Assembly (NCBI GenBank): GCA_028819005.1
Contig: JAPPMP010000006.1
Span: 1 to 47,183, forward strand
Length of the DNA stretch: 47,183 bases
From: Acidimicrobiaceae bacterium
GTDB taxonomy: Bacteria > Actinomycetota > Acidimicrobiia > Acidimicrobiales > Aldehydirespiratoraceae
Direction of reading: 5' to 3'
Shown one piece after another: positions 1-8,780 of the stretch. Position numbers and translations under genes: made by a program. Each line of letters starts with the position of its first letter. The stretch's first letter is position 1. Below the pieces are notes generated by a model. The model did not search any database, had not been told where the DNA came from, and saw only the letters and a program-made list of their open reading frames with translations.

Positions 1-1
1 G

Positions 2-74
2 TGGAGCTAAGGGGAATTGAACCCCTGACCTCTTCCATGCCATGGAAGCGCTCTGCCAACTGAGCTATAGCCCC
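2..74 (-). tRNA. tRNA-Ala (anticodon GGC)
   Basis: On the reverse strand the sequence folds into a full cloverleaf. The acceptor arms GGGGCTA and TAGCTCC pair with one G-U wobble, the D stem is GCTC/GAGC, and the anticodon stem CTTCC/GGAAG encloses the loop ATGGCAT, giving anticodon GGC (alanine, GCC/GCU codons). The T arm holds the canonical GGTTCAATTCC. The discriminator is A. CCA is not encoded in full. Confidence 0.95.
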
Positions 75-152
75 GCGTTCTTCAAACGTGGATCGTAGCA
101 GTCGCGCAGGACCCTCCCACTACGGGCAGCGTGAGGCGCGTAACGTCAAGAT

Positions 153-1859
153 GTGCCCACTGTGTCGACTGGAAACGAACGCAGAACCGTGACAGCGGTG
201 ACCGCGGCCCATGCCGCGGTCGGAAGTTGGGTCGCCGCCTTGACGCCTGGTCCGCTGCTGGTTTCCGACGACCTGGCCTATCTGGGAATGGCGAGGACAT
301 TGGCAGGCCAGGGAGCGGCGCCGCTGGCCGAGCAGCCCCCCTACGGCGTGCTGTACCCGGTGCTGCTGGCCCCCGGCTGGGCGCTGGGCCTGGATGAGCC
401 ATCGATGCTGGTCTGGGCTCGGATCCTCAATGCCCTGCTTGGAGCTGCACTGGTCCCGGTTTTGTATTCGGTCGTCCGGAGACTGACCGGGGCGAACGGG
501 CGCTGGTCGCTGGTCGCAGCCGTGGTCGGCGCGTCGCTCCCAGCGCACATGTCGACTGCCTCGATCGTGTGGACCGAGCGACTGCTGCCCCTGCTGGTGG
601 CGCTGAGCGCGTTGTGTCTGATCCGCTTCGTGGATCGTCCGTCCATCGGCCGGGCAATCGCGGCGACGGGCGTCGCCGCGGCTCTGTTCGCCGGCCACCC
701 TCGGATGGGCGCTTGCGCGCTGGTCTTGGTTCTGGCGGTTCCATGCATCGCCCGATTTGATCGGCTGGTCAGACGGAAACAGGCCGGCCCCATCTTCACC
801 ACCCCGACCGCGGCCGGAGTTGCCGGCACCACCGCCGCTGCCGGCTCTACCGGCAGCGGCACACGATTCGGAGTGCGCAACACGCTCATTGTCGGTTCAG
901 TCGGCCTTCTGGGGCTCACAGCGGTGGAAGGAGCGCGTCGACTCGCAGCTGACGCTGCATTTGCGAGCGAGGGCGCCTACGACTTGGCCGATCTGGCCGA
1001 ACGGCGAGGTTGGGACGAGATACCCGAAATGCTCATACGAGGCGCCGGCACTGTGGGCTATCTCGTGCTCGCCACCGCGGGTTTGGCAGTGATCGGGTTG
1101 GTGGTGCTGCTCCGCTCGCCACCGGTCGGGCCTTGGGTGTTTCTCCAATTGGTCGCGGTGGTCGCGGTCGCCGGATGGTTCCTGACCGGTGTTCAACGTG
1201 CCGACGCCTACCTTCACGGGCGCTATATCGAAGTGATGGCCCCCATCCTGGTTGGGTTGGGGATCATCGGGCTGGCGAGAATGCGCGCTCTTTGGGCGGG
1301 GTTGGCGATGGCCGTCGCCATTGTCTCCTCCGGAGTCTGGGGCGCCTGGGCCGGGCCCGGGGACAACTGGAGCGAGGCGCGCTCGCCGGTCATGATGCTC
1401 GGCGCCGAAGCGGGCGGCGCACCATTCGGCAATGACGTGTTCGAACCCGGAGCAGCTGCGTTCGTCGCGCTCGCAGTCGGGTTGGCGTTGCTCATAGCGT
1501 TCAGGCGGCCACAACCGTGGCTGGGGCTCGTCCTGGCGACAGTCGTATTGTCGCTTGGAACCGCTTCGGACCTCGAAGCTCTCGACCAGCTCTACGAAAC
1601 GGCAACCTTGCGCACCGTTCAACAAGATCTGGGCGACATTCCGATCAGCCAGATCGCAGTCGACGTCGAAGGGCTGTCCCGAAACCTCACCGGTGCGGTC
1701 GCCTGGGAAGTCGGTTTCGACGACACATCGATTCAGATCAGCGCAGACAGGATCAGCCCTGACACGTCGCATCTGCTTCTGCGCGCCGACGCGCCGGCGC
1801 CTCCCGGGGCCGAGCTGCTCACCGACGTCGGAGCCGGCAAGCTCTGGGCATTGCCATGA
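153..1859 (+). CDS. GT-C-like polytopic membrane protein (putative glycosyltransferase)
   Basis: A 568-residue protein with about ten hydrophobic segments. Near the N-terminus, LVSDDLAYLGMARTLAG sits in the first loop, like the acidic DD/DE motif and the following A-R of GT-C glycosyltransferases (ArnT/PMT type), which move sugars from lipid-phosphate donors on the outer face of the membrane. That motif and the topology are the only support, so donor and acceptor cannot be named. A low-complexity Ala/Thr/Gly loop lies near residues 215-235. The GTG start at 153 is preferred because TAACGT (141-146) lies 6 nt upstream, as expected for a leaderless transcript. A later GTG at 189 is also possible. 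Confidence 0.6.
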   Translation: MPTVSTGNERRTVTAVTAAHAAVGSWVAALTPGPLLVSDDLAYLGMARTLAGQGAAPLAEQPPYGVLYPVLLAPGWALGLDEPSMLVWARILNALLGAALVPVLYSVVRRLTGANGRWSLVAAVVGASLPAHMSTASIVWTERLLPLLVALSALCLIRFVDRPSIGRAIAATGVAAALFAGHPRMGACALVLVLAVPCIARFDRLVRRKQAGPIFTTPTAAGVAGTTAAAGSTGSGTRFGVRNTLIVGSVGLLGLTAVEGARRLAADAAFASEGAYDLADLAERRGWDEIPEMLIRGAGTVGYLVLATAGLAVIGLVVLLRSPPVGPWVFLQLVAVVAVAGWFLTGVQRADAYLHGRYIEVMAPILVGLGIIGLARMRALWAGLAMAVAIVSSGVWGAWAGPGDNWSEARSPVMMLGAEAGGAPFGNDVFEPGAAAFVALAVGLALLIAFRRPQPWLGLVLATVVLSLGTASDLEALDQLYETATLRTVQQDLGDIPISQIAVDVEGLSRNLTGAVAWEVGFDDTSIQISADRISPDTSHLLLRADAPAPPGAELLTDVGAGKLWALP

Positions 1860-1923
1860 CCGCGGCGAGCGCAGTTCGCGGATCTCCGCAGGGGGTTGGG
1901 TCTCGACAGGCTCGAGCCAAGCT

Positions 1924-2862
1924 TCATTCAGAGTCGCCCTCGACGGCGTCCTCCTCGGCGGCGTCTTCGGCCGCAGCAGCTTCGTCCTGGGCTTTGAGGA
2001 ACCTCTCGAACTGGGCGCCGAGGTCCTCGGAAATGGCAAGGGCGCCTTCAGTGCTGATCGGGTCCGAGTTGAACTCGTCGTGGTGACGCTCGAGTTGGGC
2101 GATCGTCTGGCTGTGATCTGCGTCCTCGGCAATCAGTGCGTCGAGTTGGTTGCGGATCGTCAGAGCGTGTTCTGAAAGAGACCCGCTGTCGATCCTGACG
2201 CCCGCGGCGTCGACGAGCCCCTCGATCAGCGCCAGAGACGCGGACGGGTAAGGGGCTGCAGCGATGTAGTGGGGGACCTGCGCCCAAAGGCTCAAAGAAG
2301 GTATGCCCGCGGCCGTGAAAGCCGCCTCGATGGCAGCGGCCATGCCCGCAGGCACATCAAGAGTGGCCCCGGCCTGGTTGGCGCGGACAAGCTCCGGTGT
2401 GGGCGAGGTGATGGTCAGGCGGGTGGCACGGGTGTGGGGAACGGCGGCTGGGTAGGCCCCCAGGCTCACCAGGCGGCGCACCCCGAAGCGTTTGGCCAGT
2501 CCGAGAACCGCCTCGACGAACGCACGCCAATTGTGGTCCGGTTCAGCTCCGCTCAAAATGAGCACGTCACAGTCGTCGCTGTCGCTGCCCGCGCTGAGCT
2601 CGATCACCGGCCAGTCGATGTCCGCGTTGATGCCGTTGACGATGTGCAGCGTCGGCCGATGCGCCCGATAGTCGAGAAGGCACTCGGTGTCGAACTCCGC
2701 GAGCTTCTCGGCTTCGGTCACGTTGCCGATATGGCGGATCGCGGTCCGGGCGCCTCGCCCGGCATCGACCCAGCCGTCGAAATGCACCAATAGAACAGGA
2801 TCGACAACGTCGGGGGTGCGCAGCACGCGATACAACTGCTCAGGGTCGATAGCGGGACTCAT
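1924..2862 (-). CDS. PAC2 family protein (proteasome assembly chaperone-like)
   Basis: A 312-residue soluble protein starting MSPAIDPEQLYRVLRTPDVV. The pattern LLVHFDGWVDAG near residues 22-33, then CDVLILSGAEPDHNW and RRLVSLGAYPAAVPHTR, is typical of actinobacterial PAC2-domain proteins. They are related to eukaryotic and archaeal proteasome assembly chaperones, but their bacterial role is not settled. The tail is rich in Asp/Glu/Ala. The start at 2862 has GGAGG about 11 nt upstream, and the reading frame runs on further upstream without a better start. It is transcribed away from the thioredoxin gene. No proteasome genes are present here. Confidence 0.8.
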   Translation of the reverse strand: MSPAIDPEQLYRVLRTPDVVDPVLLVHFDGWVDAGRGARTAIRHIGNVTEAEKLAEFDTECLLDYRAHRPTLHIVNGINADIDWPVIELSAGSDSDDCDVLILSGAEPDHNWRAFVEAVLGLAKRFGVRRLVSLGAYPAAVPHTRATRLTITSPTPELVRANQAGATLDVPAGMAAAIEAAFTAAGIPSLSLWAQVPHYIAAAPYPSASLALIEGLVDAAGVRIDSGSLSEHALTIRNQLDALIAEDADHSQTIAQLERHHDEFNSDPISTEGALAISEDLGAQFERFLKAQDEAAAAEDAAEEDAVEGDSE

Positions 2863-2982
2863 GGGTGTTGGTTGCCTCCGTGTCGGTGGGAGCGGTCCTG
2901 GGCTTGATCGTGGCTCCACATGATGGCCCGAAACTCGTCGGGGACGGGAATCGACCGCGGATGCGCTACGTTGCACGGCACT

Positions 2983-3681
2983 ATGGCCGATGTGACGGAC
3001 ACGACTTTCGACCGCGATGTGGTGCAGCGATCCAAGACGATACCGGTTGTCGTCGATCTTTGGGCACAGTGGTGCGGGCCGTGCAAACAGCTCACGCCGA
3101 TATTGGAGAAGGTTGTCGCCGAGGCCGACGGTGCAGTCGATCTGGCCAAGGTCGACATCGACGCCAACCCCAGAGTCGCGCAAGCATTCAAAGTCCAGTC
3201 GATCCCCGCGGTCTATGCGATGGTCGATGGTCAGGTCGTCGACGGCTTCATGGGCGCCCAGGCCGAAGCGCAGGTGCGCGAGTTCGTTCAGCGCCTGGCT
3301 CCGGCGCCGACCCAGAGCGAAGTGGAGAGACTCGTGGCCGTCGGCGACGAGCAGTCTCTGGTGGAGGCGTTGAAGATCGAACCCGACGATCCCTCGGCGG
3401 TCACTGCACTGGCGCAGTTGCTGGTGGAACAGGGGGAGGTCGACGCCGCGCTGGGTTTGCTCGAACGCATCCCGGAATCGGCAGAGAAACGCCGGATCAC
3501 AGCCATGGCCCGTACCGGCGGCATAGGGGACGACGTCGAGGCCACCCTGGCCGAACTGCTGCTGACAGTGAAGACTGATGGAGAAGCGCGACAGAAGTTC
3601 ATCGACCTGCTAGAAGTGCTCGGACCCGACGATCCTCGCAGCGCTCTGTGGCGCCGAAAGCTGAGCACCGCGCTGTTCTAG
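2983..3681 (+). CDS. Thioredoxin-TPR protein (YbbN/CnoX-like co-chaperone)
   Basis: A 232-residue cytoplasmic protein. Residues 1-105 are a thioredoxin fold with the redox motif WCGPC (C31, C34) and the cis-Pro region SIPAVYAM. The C-terminal half is helical with TPR-like repeats, including DDPSAVTALAQLLVEQG. That layout matches YbbN/CnoX, a holdase that protects clients from oxidation and hands them to chaperones. E. coli CnoX lacks the CxxC pair, so this copy, which has both cysteines, may be redox-active. The start MADVTD is chosen because homology begins there. Its 3' end overlaps the convergent galK by 4 bp. Confidence 0.85.
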   Translation: MADVTDTTFDRDVVQRSKTIPVVVDLWAQWCGPCKQLTPILEKVVAEADGAVDLAKVDIDANPRVAQAFKVQSIPAVYAMVDGQVVDGFMGAQAEAQVREFVQRLAPAPTQSEVERLVAVGDEQSLVEALKIEPDDPSAVTALAQLLVEQGEVDAALGLLERIPESAEKRRITAMARTGGIGDDVEATLAELLLTVKTDGEARQKFIDLLEVLGPDDPRSALWRRKLSTALF

Positions 3682-4829
3682 GCGTCAGCGGTCGTGAGCG
3701 AAGCCCCTGCCGCGGGTTCGCACAACCAGATTCCGGCTTCGAGCCCGCACTGGTTTCGGTACCGCTCCTCGACGCCGGCCCGAAACTCAGCGGCCTTGTC
3801 GGCCTGCACCAGCGCCACCGCGCAACCCGCGAAACCACCCCCCGTCAGACGAGCACCGAAACACCCAGGGCTGTCTCGGGCGATCTCGGTGATCTGGTCC
3901 AGAGCCGGACCCGAAACCCCATAGTCGTCGCGCAAGCTCTGGTGACTGGAATTCATGAGCTCTCCGAGGGTCCCGGGGTCGCCGTCAGACATCGCCTGCG
4001 CGGCGTCGAGTGTGCGCTGATTCTCGGTGATCACATGATGGGCTCGGCGCCGTTCGATTCCAAGCTCGGGCGTCAGCCGTTCCAGGTCCTCCAATCGGGC
4101 ATCGCGGAGAGATTCGAGGCCCATTGCTGCGGCCGCTCGGACGCAGGCTGCTCTGCGGTCCGAATATTCGGAGTCGACAAGCTGACGACGGGTGTTCGTG
4201 TCCATGATCGCCACCACAGATTCCTCTGGCAGCGGATAGGGGCGGGTTTGCAGAGAACGGCAGTCAATCAGCAAAGCGTGTCCTGCGATTGCCGAAGCTG
4301 AGATCATCTGGTCCATGAGACCGCTGGGAACACCCACGATCTCATTGTCGACGCGTTGACACAGGCGGGCGGTCTCAGCAGGCGATCGCATGGTCTGCGC
4401 GAACCCCAAGATTGTTGATGCGGCCGCCACCTCGATGGCTGCCGATGAGGACAGGCCGGCTCCCGCGGGTATATCGGTGGCAATGCTCGCTTTCCAAGGC
4501 CCCGGATCGACGCCCTCGGCTTTCAGCAGACCGTGCACGCCGTGCAGATAAACGGCCCAATGGCGAGGATCGACCTCGGCCGGCGCCGGAGCCAGCACGG
4601 CGTGTCCGAAGCCCTCTGAGAAGATCTCAGTCTTTGACCCGTCGGGTGCGCGGCTCGCTGCGATGGCGGTGTCGAACGGCAGAGCCATCGGCAGCACGAA
4701 CCCGTCGTTGTAGTCGGTGTGCTCGCCGATCAAGTTCACTCGTCCAGGGGCACGGCTGAGAATCTCCGCCCGGCCCCAACGCCGCTCGTGTTGCCCCCTG
4801 GCCCGGTCCAGCGCAGACGGCTCGGTCAT
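3678..4829 (-). CDS. galK: Galactokinase
   Basis: A 383-residue GHMP kinase that phosphorylates galactose to galactose-1-phosphate. The galactokinase signature GRVNLIGEHTDYNDG lies at residues 29-43, the ATP-binding GHMP motif is AGLSSSAAIEV, and the third motif appears as RLTGGGFAGCAVAL near the C-terminus. The length is normal for the family. The ATG overlaps the stop of the upstream LacI-family gene as ATGA, so the two are probably co-transcribed and translationally coupled. Together with the adjacent GH4 glycosidase and sugar importer this suggests galactose released from an alpha-galactoside. galT and galE are not in the window. Confidence 0.95.
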   Translation of the reverse strand: MTEPSALDRARGQHERRWGRAEILSRAPGRVNLIGEHTDYNDGFVLPMALPFDTAIAASRAPDGSKTEIFSEGFGHAVLAPAPAEVDPRHWAVYLHGVHGLLKAEGVDPGPWKASIATDIPAGAGLSSSAAIEVAAASTILGFAQTMRSPAETARLCQRVDNEIVGVPSGLMDQMISASAIAGHALLIDCRSLQTRPYPLPEESVVAIMDTNTRRQLVDSEYSDRRAACVRAAAAMGLESLRDARLEDLERLTPELGIERRRAHHVITENQRTLDAAQAMSDGDPGTLGELMNSSHQSLRDDYGVSGPALDQITEIARDSPGCFGARLTGGGFAGCAVALVQADKAAEFRAGVEERYRNQCGLEAGIWLCEPAAGASLTTADA

Positions 4830-5824
4830 GTCGACTCGCGGATCACCAACTCCACGGGCAACACCACCGGAGTCGGGTTGCGAGCAGGCTCCTCGATGAG
4901 TTCATGCAGAACCCGGATCGCCTCAGCGCTCAGGCGGGGACGGTCCAGTCTGATGGTCGTCAGTCCAGGGTTCACCAGGGCGCTCATCTCGATGTCGTTG
5001 CAGCCGGCTATGGCGATGTCGTCGGGCACTCGATAGCCGTATGCCTGCGCGGCGCGCATGGCGCCGACAGCCATCGAGTCGTTGAAAGCGAAGATCCCGT
5101 CGAGGTCGGGACGCCGCTCGAGCAGCGTTTGCAAGCCCTCCGCTCCGCCATGGATCGTCGGCCTAGCGCGGACCAGTTCAGGAGGCTGAACTCCCGCCGG
5201 AGGGTTCTCGAACGCCTGGAGAAAACCGCGCTCGCGGCGACGGGTCCTGGGAACCGCGACCTCCGACCCGATCATGCCGATCCTGCGTCGTCCCGTGGCC
5301 AGGAGATGCTGGGCAGCCTTAGTGGCGCCGTCCTCCAAGTCGAACGACACCGAGGCCAGATTGGGGAACTCCACGATGTCGTCGACCACGACAAGGGGCA
5401 TGCCTCGCTTGGCGTATCCGGCCAACTGCTCGATGGTTCCCGGTGCTGGGAACACGATCACCCCGTCGACCGCGTGGGACCACAGTGACCGGAACACCTC
5501 GGCCTGAAGCTGCGGATCGCCGTCGTTGCTCGCAAAGAACATCGTTCGACCCGTTTCACGGGCAGCGTTCTGGATGCCGTCGGCCATTGCCGGGAAGAAG
5601 GGGTCGGTCATGTCCACGCCCACCAGTCCGACCGTGCCGCTGCGGCGGGTGATCAAACCGCGGGCCAACATGTTCGGCTGATATCCGAGGTCCTCCACCG
5701 CTTCCAGCACCCTGACACGGGTCGCCTCCGAGAAGCCCCCCTCGTCGTTGACTACCCTCGACACCGTACGAGGCGAGACCCCGACTCGGCCGGCCACGTC
5801 TCGCAGGGTTGCTCCTCTTGGCAT
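4826..5824 (-). CDS. LacI family transcriptional regulator of the alpha-galactoside locus
   Basis: A 332-residue repressor-type protein. The N-terminal HTH at residues 5-55 (ATLRDVAGRVGVSPRTVSRV, then GYQPNMLARGL, the hinge helix) is followed by a periplasmic-binding-like effector domain. The start MPRGATLRDVA is where LacI homology begins; the frame is open further upstream, but that part is not LacI-like. It is divergent from the GH4 gene, and a perfect CGTCAACGTTGACG palindrome lies between them, so it likely controls both directions. The effector is inferred to be a galactoside or galactose. Confidence 0.9.
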   Translation of the reverse strand: MPRGATLRDVAGRVGVSPRTVSRVVNDEGGFSEATRVRVLEAVEDLGYQPNMLARGLITRRSGTVGLVGVDMTDPFFPAMADGIQNAARETGRTMFFASNDGDPQLQAEVFRSLWSHAVDGVIVFPAPGTIEQLAGYAKRGMPLVVVDDIVEFPNLASVSFDLEDGATKAAQHLLATGRRRIGMIGSEVAVPRTRRRERGFLQAFENPPAGVQPPELVRARPTIHGGAEGLQTLLERRPDLDGIFAFNDSMAVGAMRAAQAYGYRVPDDIAIAGCNDIEMSALVNPGLTTIRLDRPRLSAEAIRVLHELIEEPARNPTPVVLPVELVIREST

Positions 5825-5944
5825 GTCGCTTGAGTCTTTCGGTGGACAACGATGCTTTCTGTCTAGCTTGCGAAGTTCGGCATTGCGTGGAACTCGACAA
5901 CTAGCAGACGACACTGAATGAGTCGAACACTGCGTCAACGATGG

Positions 5945-5958
5945 CGTCAACGTTGACG
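5945..5958. promoter_or_regulatory. LacI-type operator palindrome
   Basis: A perfect 14-bp palindrome, CGTCAACGTTGACG, with the central CG typical of LacI-family operators. It lies in the lacI/GH4 divergent region and its right half is the -35 box TTGACG of the GH4 promoter. The half-site GCGTCAACG also occurs at 5932-5940 and again at 5944-5952, so a second weak site is offset by 12 bp. Binding here should block the GH4-importer promoter. Confidence 0.75.
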
Positions 5959-5981
5959 TAAGTCAAAACTTGTTCTATGGT
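5953..5981 (+). promoter_or_regulatory. Predicted promoter of the GH4-ABC importer operon
   Basis: TTGACG (5953-5958), a 17-nt spacer and TATGGT (5976-5981) form a near-consensus housekeeping promoter. The -35 box lies inside the operator palindrome. The -10 box overlaps the ATG at 5977, so the transcript would begin after that codon. This bears on the true start of the GH4 gene. Confidence 0.55.
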
Positions 5982-7341
5982 GACCGCAGATTCAACGGGA
6001 GCGAAGTTGGCCAAAGTCGCATTCATCGGAGCGGGCAGCACCGTATTCGCCCGGAACCTCCTCAACGACCTGCTGGGTTACGAGGACTTGCGCGACTGCC
6101 TCGAATTCCGGCTCCATGACATCGACCTGCAACGGCTCGAGACCTCCGAGGTCGTGGCGCGCAGGCTGGTGGACGGCTACGGCGCGCAAGCGCGAGTCAG
6201 CGCCGGCGCCGACCTGCGAACCGTCCTCGACGGCGCCGACTATGTGATCACCATGTTCCAGGTCGGCGGGTACGAGCCGGCGACCGTGCTCGACTTCGAA
6301 CTGCCCGAACAATACGGACTCGAGCAGACCATCGCCGACACGATCGGCATCGGTGGCATCATGCGGGGTCTGCGCACCGTTCCGGTGCTGGTGGATGTGG
6401 GCCGAACCATGGGCGAGCTCTGCGCCGACGCGGTGCTGCTCAACTACGCCAACCCCATGGCAATCAACATGTGGGGCCTCTCCGAACTCTGCGAAGTCGA
6501 CGCGTACGGCCTCTGCCACAGCGTCCCCATCACCGCCCAGCACCTAGCGACCGACCTCGGCCTGCCGGTCGAAGAACTCGACTACCTCGTCGCCGGGATC
6601 AACCACATGGCCTTCTTCCTGCGGCTCGAACATCAGGGCGAAGACCTCTACCCCAGACTCAAAGAGCTCCACACCGACCCGGCCGAAGCACCCAAGCGCA
6701 GCGAATGGCAACTCCCCGACGCAGTCCGCTACGAGATGATGCGACGACTCGGCTATTTCGTCACCGAGTCGAGCGAACACTTCGCCGAGTACACGCCTTA
6801 CTTCCTCAAACGAGACCGGCCCGACCTGATCGAACGCTACGCGATCCCGGTGCGCGAATACATGCGCCGCTGCCAGAGCCAGATCGCCGAATGGGACGAG
6901 CTGCGATCCCGGCTTGAATCCGGGGCCGAAGTGATGGAACTGCCCGAAACCAACGAGTTCGCCCCGCAGATAATCCACAGCCTCGAAACCGGCAAAGAGC
7001 GCGAAGTGTACGTGAACGTGCCCAACCACGGACTGATCGACAACCTGCCCACCGGCTGCATCGTCGAAGTCCCCGCCGGCGTCGATGGCAAGACCATCAC
7101 CCCCTCGGTGATCGGCAAGCTGCCACCGCAACTCGCGGCGTTGATGGGAACCAACATCGCCCCGCAACAACTCACCGTCGAAGCGATCAAGACCGGCAAC
7201 CGAGACCACGTCTACCACGCGGCGATGCTCGACCCGCACACCGCTGCCGAGCTCGACCTCGAGCAGATCTGGTCGCTGGTCGACGCACTGATGGAAGCTC
7301 ACGGGGATTTCATCCCAGAACCGTTGCGAACACACGGCTGA
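5977..7341 (+). CDS. GH4 family glycosidase, probable alpha-galactosidase (MelA-like)
   Basis: A 454-residue NAD- and Mn-dependent GH4 enzyme. The N-terminal Rossmann motif is VAFIGAGSTVFARNLLND, followed by NYANPMAINMW and the metal-ligand region YGLCHSVPITA, and then INHMAFFL. GH4 enzymes cleave by an oxidation/elimination route. MelA-type alpha-galactosidase is favoured because galK is adjacent, but alpha-glucosidase or glucuronidase cannot be excluded. The ATG at 5977 has no SD and overlaps a predicted -10 box. An in-frame TTG at 6007 has GGGAG 5 nt upstream and would begin MAKVAFIGAGS, the usual family N-terminus; it may be the real start. Confidence 0.85.
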   Translation: MVTADSTGAKLAKVAFIGAGSTVFARNLLNDLLGYEDLRDCLEFRLHDIDLQRLETSEVVARRLVDGYGAQARVSAGADLRTVLDGADYVITMFQVGGYEPATVLDFELPEQYGLEQTIADTIGIGGIMRGLRTVPVLVDVGRTMGELCADAVLLNYANPMAINMWGLSELCEVDAYGLCHSVPITAQHLATDLGLPVEELDYLVAGINHMAFFLRLEHQGEDLYPRLKELHTDPAEAPKRSEWQLPDAVRYEMMRRLGYFVTESSEHFAEYTPYFLKRDRPDLIERYAIPVREYMRRCQSQIAEWDELRSRLESGAEVMELPETNEFAPQIIHSLETGKEREVYVNVPNHGLIDNLPTGCIVEVPAGVDGKTITPSVIGKLPPQLAALMGTNIAPQQLTVEAIKTGNRDHVYHAAMLDPHTAAELDLEQIWSLVDALMEAHGDFIPEPLRTHG

Positions 7342-7417
7342 AGACCGGCCTGACCATGCTCGGAACTCCCAAGAACCCAACAAAAACTGGAAACTCCAGA
7401 AAACCCTAGGAGGGGAT

Positions 7418-8752
7418 ATGACCAAACCAGCAGAGAGTTCACCAAAGCGCCGCGGCGCCGGACTGAACCGCCGAGACTTCATGATCGGAGGCGGGGCGGC
7501 CCTTGGCGGCGCAGCACTGCTTGCCGCGTGCGGCGATGACGACGGCGGCGGCACAACAGCCACCACCACGACCGCCGCGCCGACCACCACGGCCGACACA
7601 GGCCCCGGCAGCACCACGCTCGGCTCCAACTATTCGGGAGAGAAGAACAGGGAGGCTCTCGCCGCGGCCGTCGCCGCAACCGGCGTTGAGACGATGATCA
7701 ACACCATCGACCACAACACCTACCAGGAGAACTTCAACACCTACATCCAGCAGCCCGACGACGTGGTCTCCTGGTTCGCCGGCTACCGCATGCGGGCCTT
7801 TGCCGGCAAAGGCGTCCTCGGCGACATCTCCGACGTCTGGAGCGGACTCAACGGCATGTCCGCAGGCTTCAGGAGCGCCTCCTCGGGCCTCGACGGCAAG
7901 CAGTACTTCGTGCCGTTCTACTTCTATCCGTGGGCGGTCCACTACCGCAAGAGCCTGTTCGCCGACATGGGCTACTCGATCCCCGCAACCTGGGACGAGT
8001 TCAAAGCACTCTGCGAGACGATGCAGGGCGACGGCATCACCCCGCTCAGTGCGGCCAACGACGGACGCTGGCCCCAGATGGGCATGTTCGACATGCTCAA
8101 CCTGCGGGTCAACGGCTACGACTACCACGTCAGCCTGATGGGCGGCAACGAGAGCTGGGAGAGCGCAGAGGTCAAGAACATCTTCTCGGCCTGGTCGGAG
8201 ATCCTTCCCTACTACCAGCCCGACGCCAACGGGCGCACCTGGGAGGACGGCGCAGGCGCGCTGCGCGAAAAGCAGACAGGGATGTACCTGATCGGCACTT
8301 TCTTGGCATCGCAGTACGAACAAGACGTCATCGACGACATCGACTTCTTCCTGTTCCCCGAAGTCAACCCGGAGCACGGCCAGGACGCCATCGAGGCGCC
8401 CATCGACGGGTTCATGATGGCTGTGAGCCCCGAGAACGAGACCGCAGCCAAAGCGCTGCTCGGCGGTATGGGATCGGCTCCTGCTATCGACGCCTACATC
8501 GCGGTCGACCCCTCAGTCGTCGCCGCCAACAGCAATGCCGACACAAGCGGTTACAACGCTCTGCAGCAGCGCTCCGCCGAAGTTGTGGGCTCGGCGAAGT
8601 ACATCGCCCAGTTCCTCGACCGCGACACCGATCCGGACTTCGCAGCCAACGTGGCCGGGGTCGGCATAGCCGACTTCCTGGGTGCGCCAGGCAACATCGA
8701 TGCGATTCTGGCCGACATCGAAGCGAAGAAGCAGACCTACACTTTCGAGTGA
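7418..8752 (+). CDS. Sugar ABC transporter substrate-binding lipoprotein (CUT1), Tat-type signal
   Basis: A 444-residue extracellular solute-binding protein. The signal region has a twin-arginine motif LNRRDFM (R18-R19) followed by a hydrophobic stretch and the lipobox LLAAC, with Cys38 as the predicted lipidation site, so it is likely exported folded and anchored outside. A Thr/Ala/Gly linker follows. The mature part has the extracellular solute-binding family 1 fold with WFAGYRMRAFAGKG and YFVPFYFYPWAVHYRK. AGGAGGGG immediately precedes the start. It is the first importer gene after the GH4 enzyme and probably binds the alpha-galactoside. Confidence 0.9.
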   Translation: MTKPAESSPKRRGAGLNRRDFMIGGGAALGGAALLAACGDDDGGGTTATTTTAAPTTTADTGPGSTTLGSNYSGEKNREALAAAVAATGVETMINTIDHNTYQENFNTYIQQPDDVVSWFAGYRMRAFAGKGVLGDISDVWSGLNGMSAGFRSASSGLDGKQYFVPFYFYPWAVHYRKSLFADMGYSIPATWDEFKALCETMQGDGITPLSAANDGRWPQMGMFDMLNLRVNGYDYHVSLMGGNESWESAEVKNIFSAWSEILPYYQPDANGRTWEDGAGALREKQTGMYLIGTFLASQYEQDVIDDIDFFLFPEVNPEHGQDAIEAPIDGFMMAVSPENETAAKALLGGMGSAPAIDAYIAVDPSVVAANSNADTSGYNALQQRSAEVVGSAKYIAQFLDRDTDPDFAANVAGVGIADFLGAPGNIDAILADIEAKKQTYTFE

Positions 8753-8780
8753 TCTAGGACAAGCGGCTAGGGTTCCCTCC

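Noticed and set aside
897..2132. Long reverse-strand frame over the first membrane protein gene
   Set aside because: Arg/Pro/Gln-rich shadow frame of a GC-rich gene; the forward frame has coherent membrane helices.
7387..7399. CTGGA-AAC-TCCAG as a second sugar operator before the binding-protein gene
   Set aside because: It is short and does not resemble the CGTCAACGTTGACG site, so it is probably chance.
6544..7629. 361-codon reverse frame across the GH4 gene end
   Set aside because: The forward strand encodes clear GH4 and binding-protein sequence, and the reverse reading has no domain.
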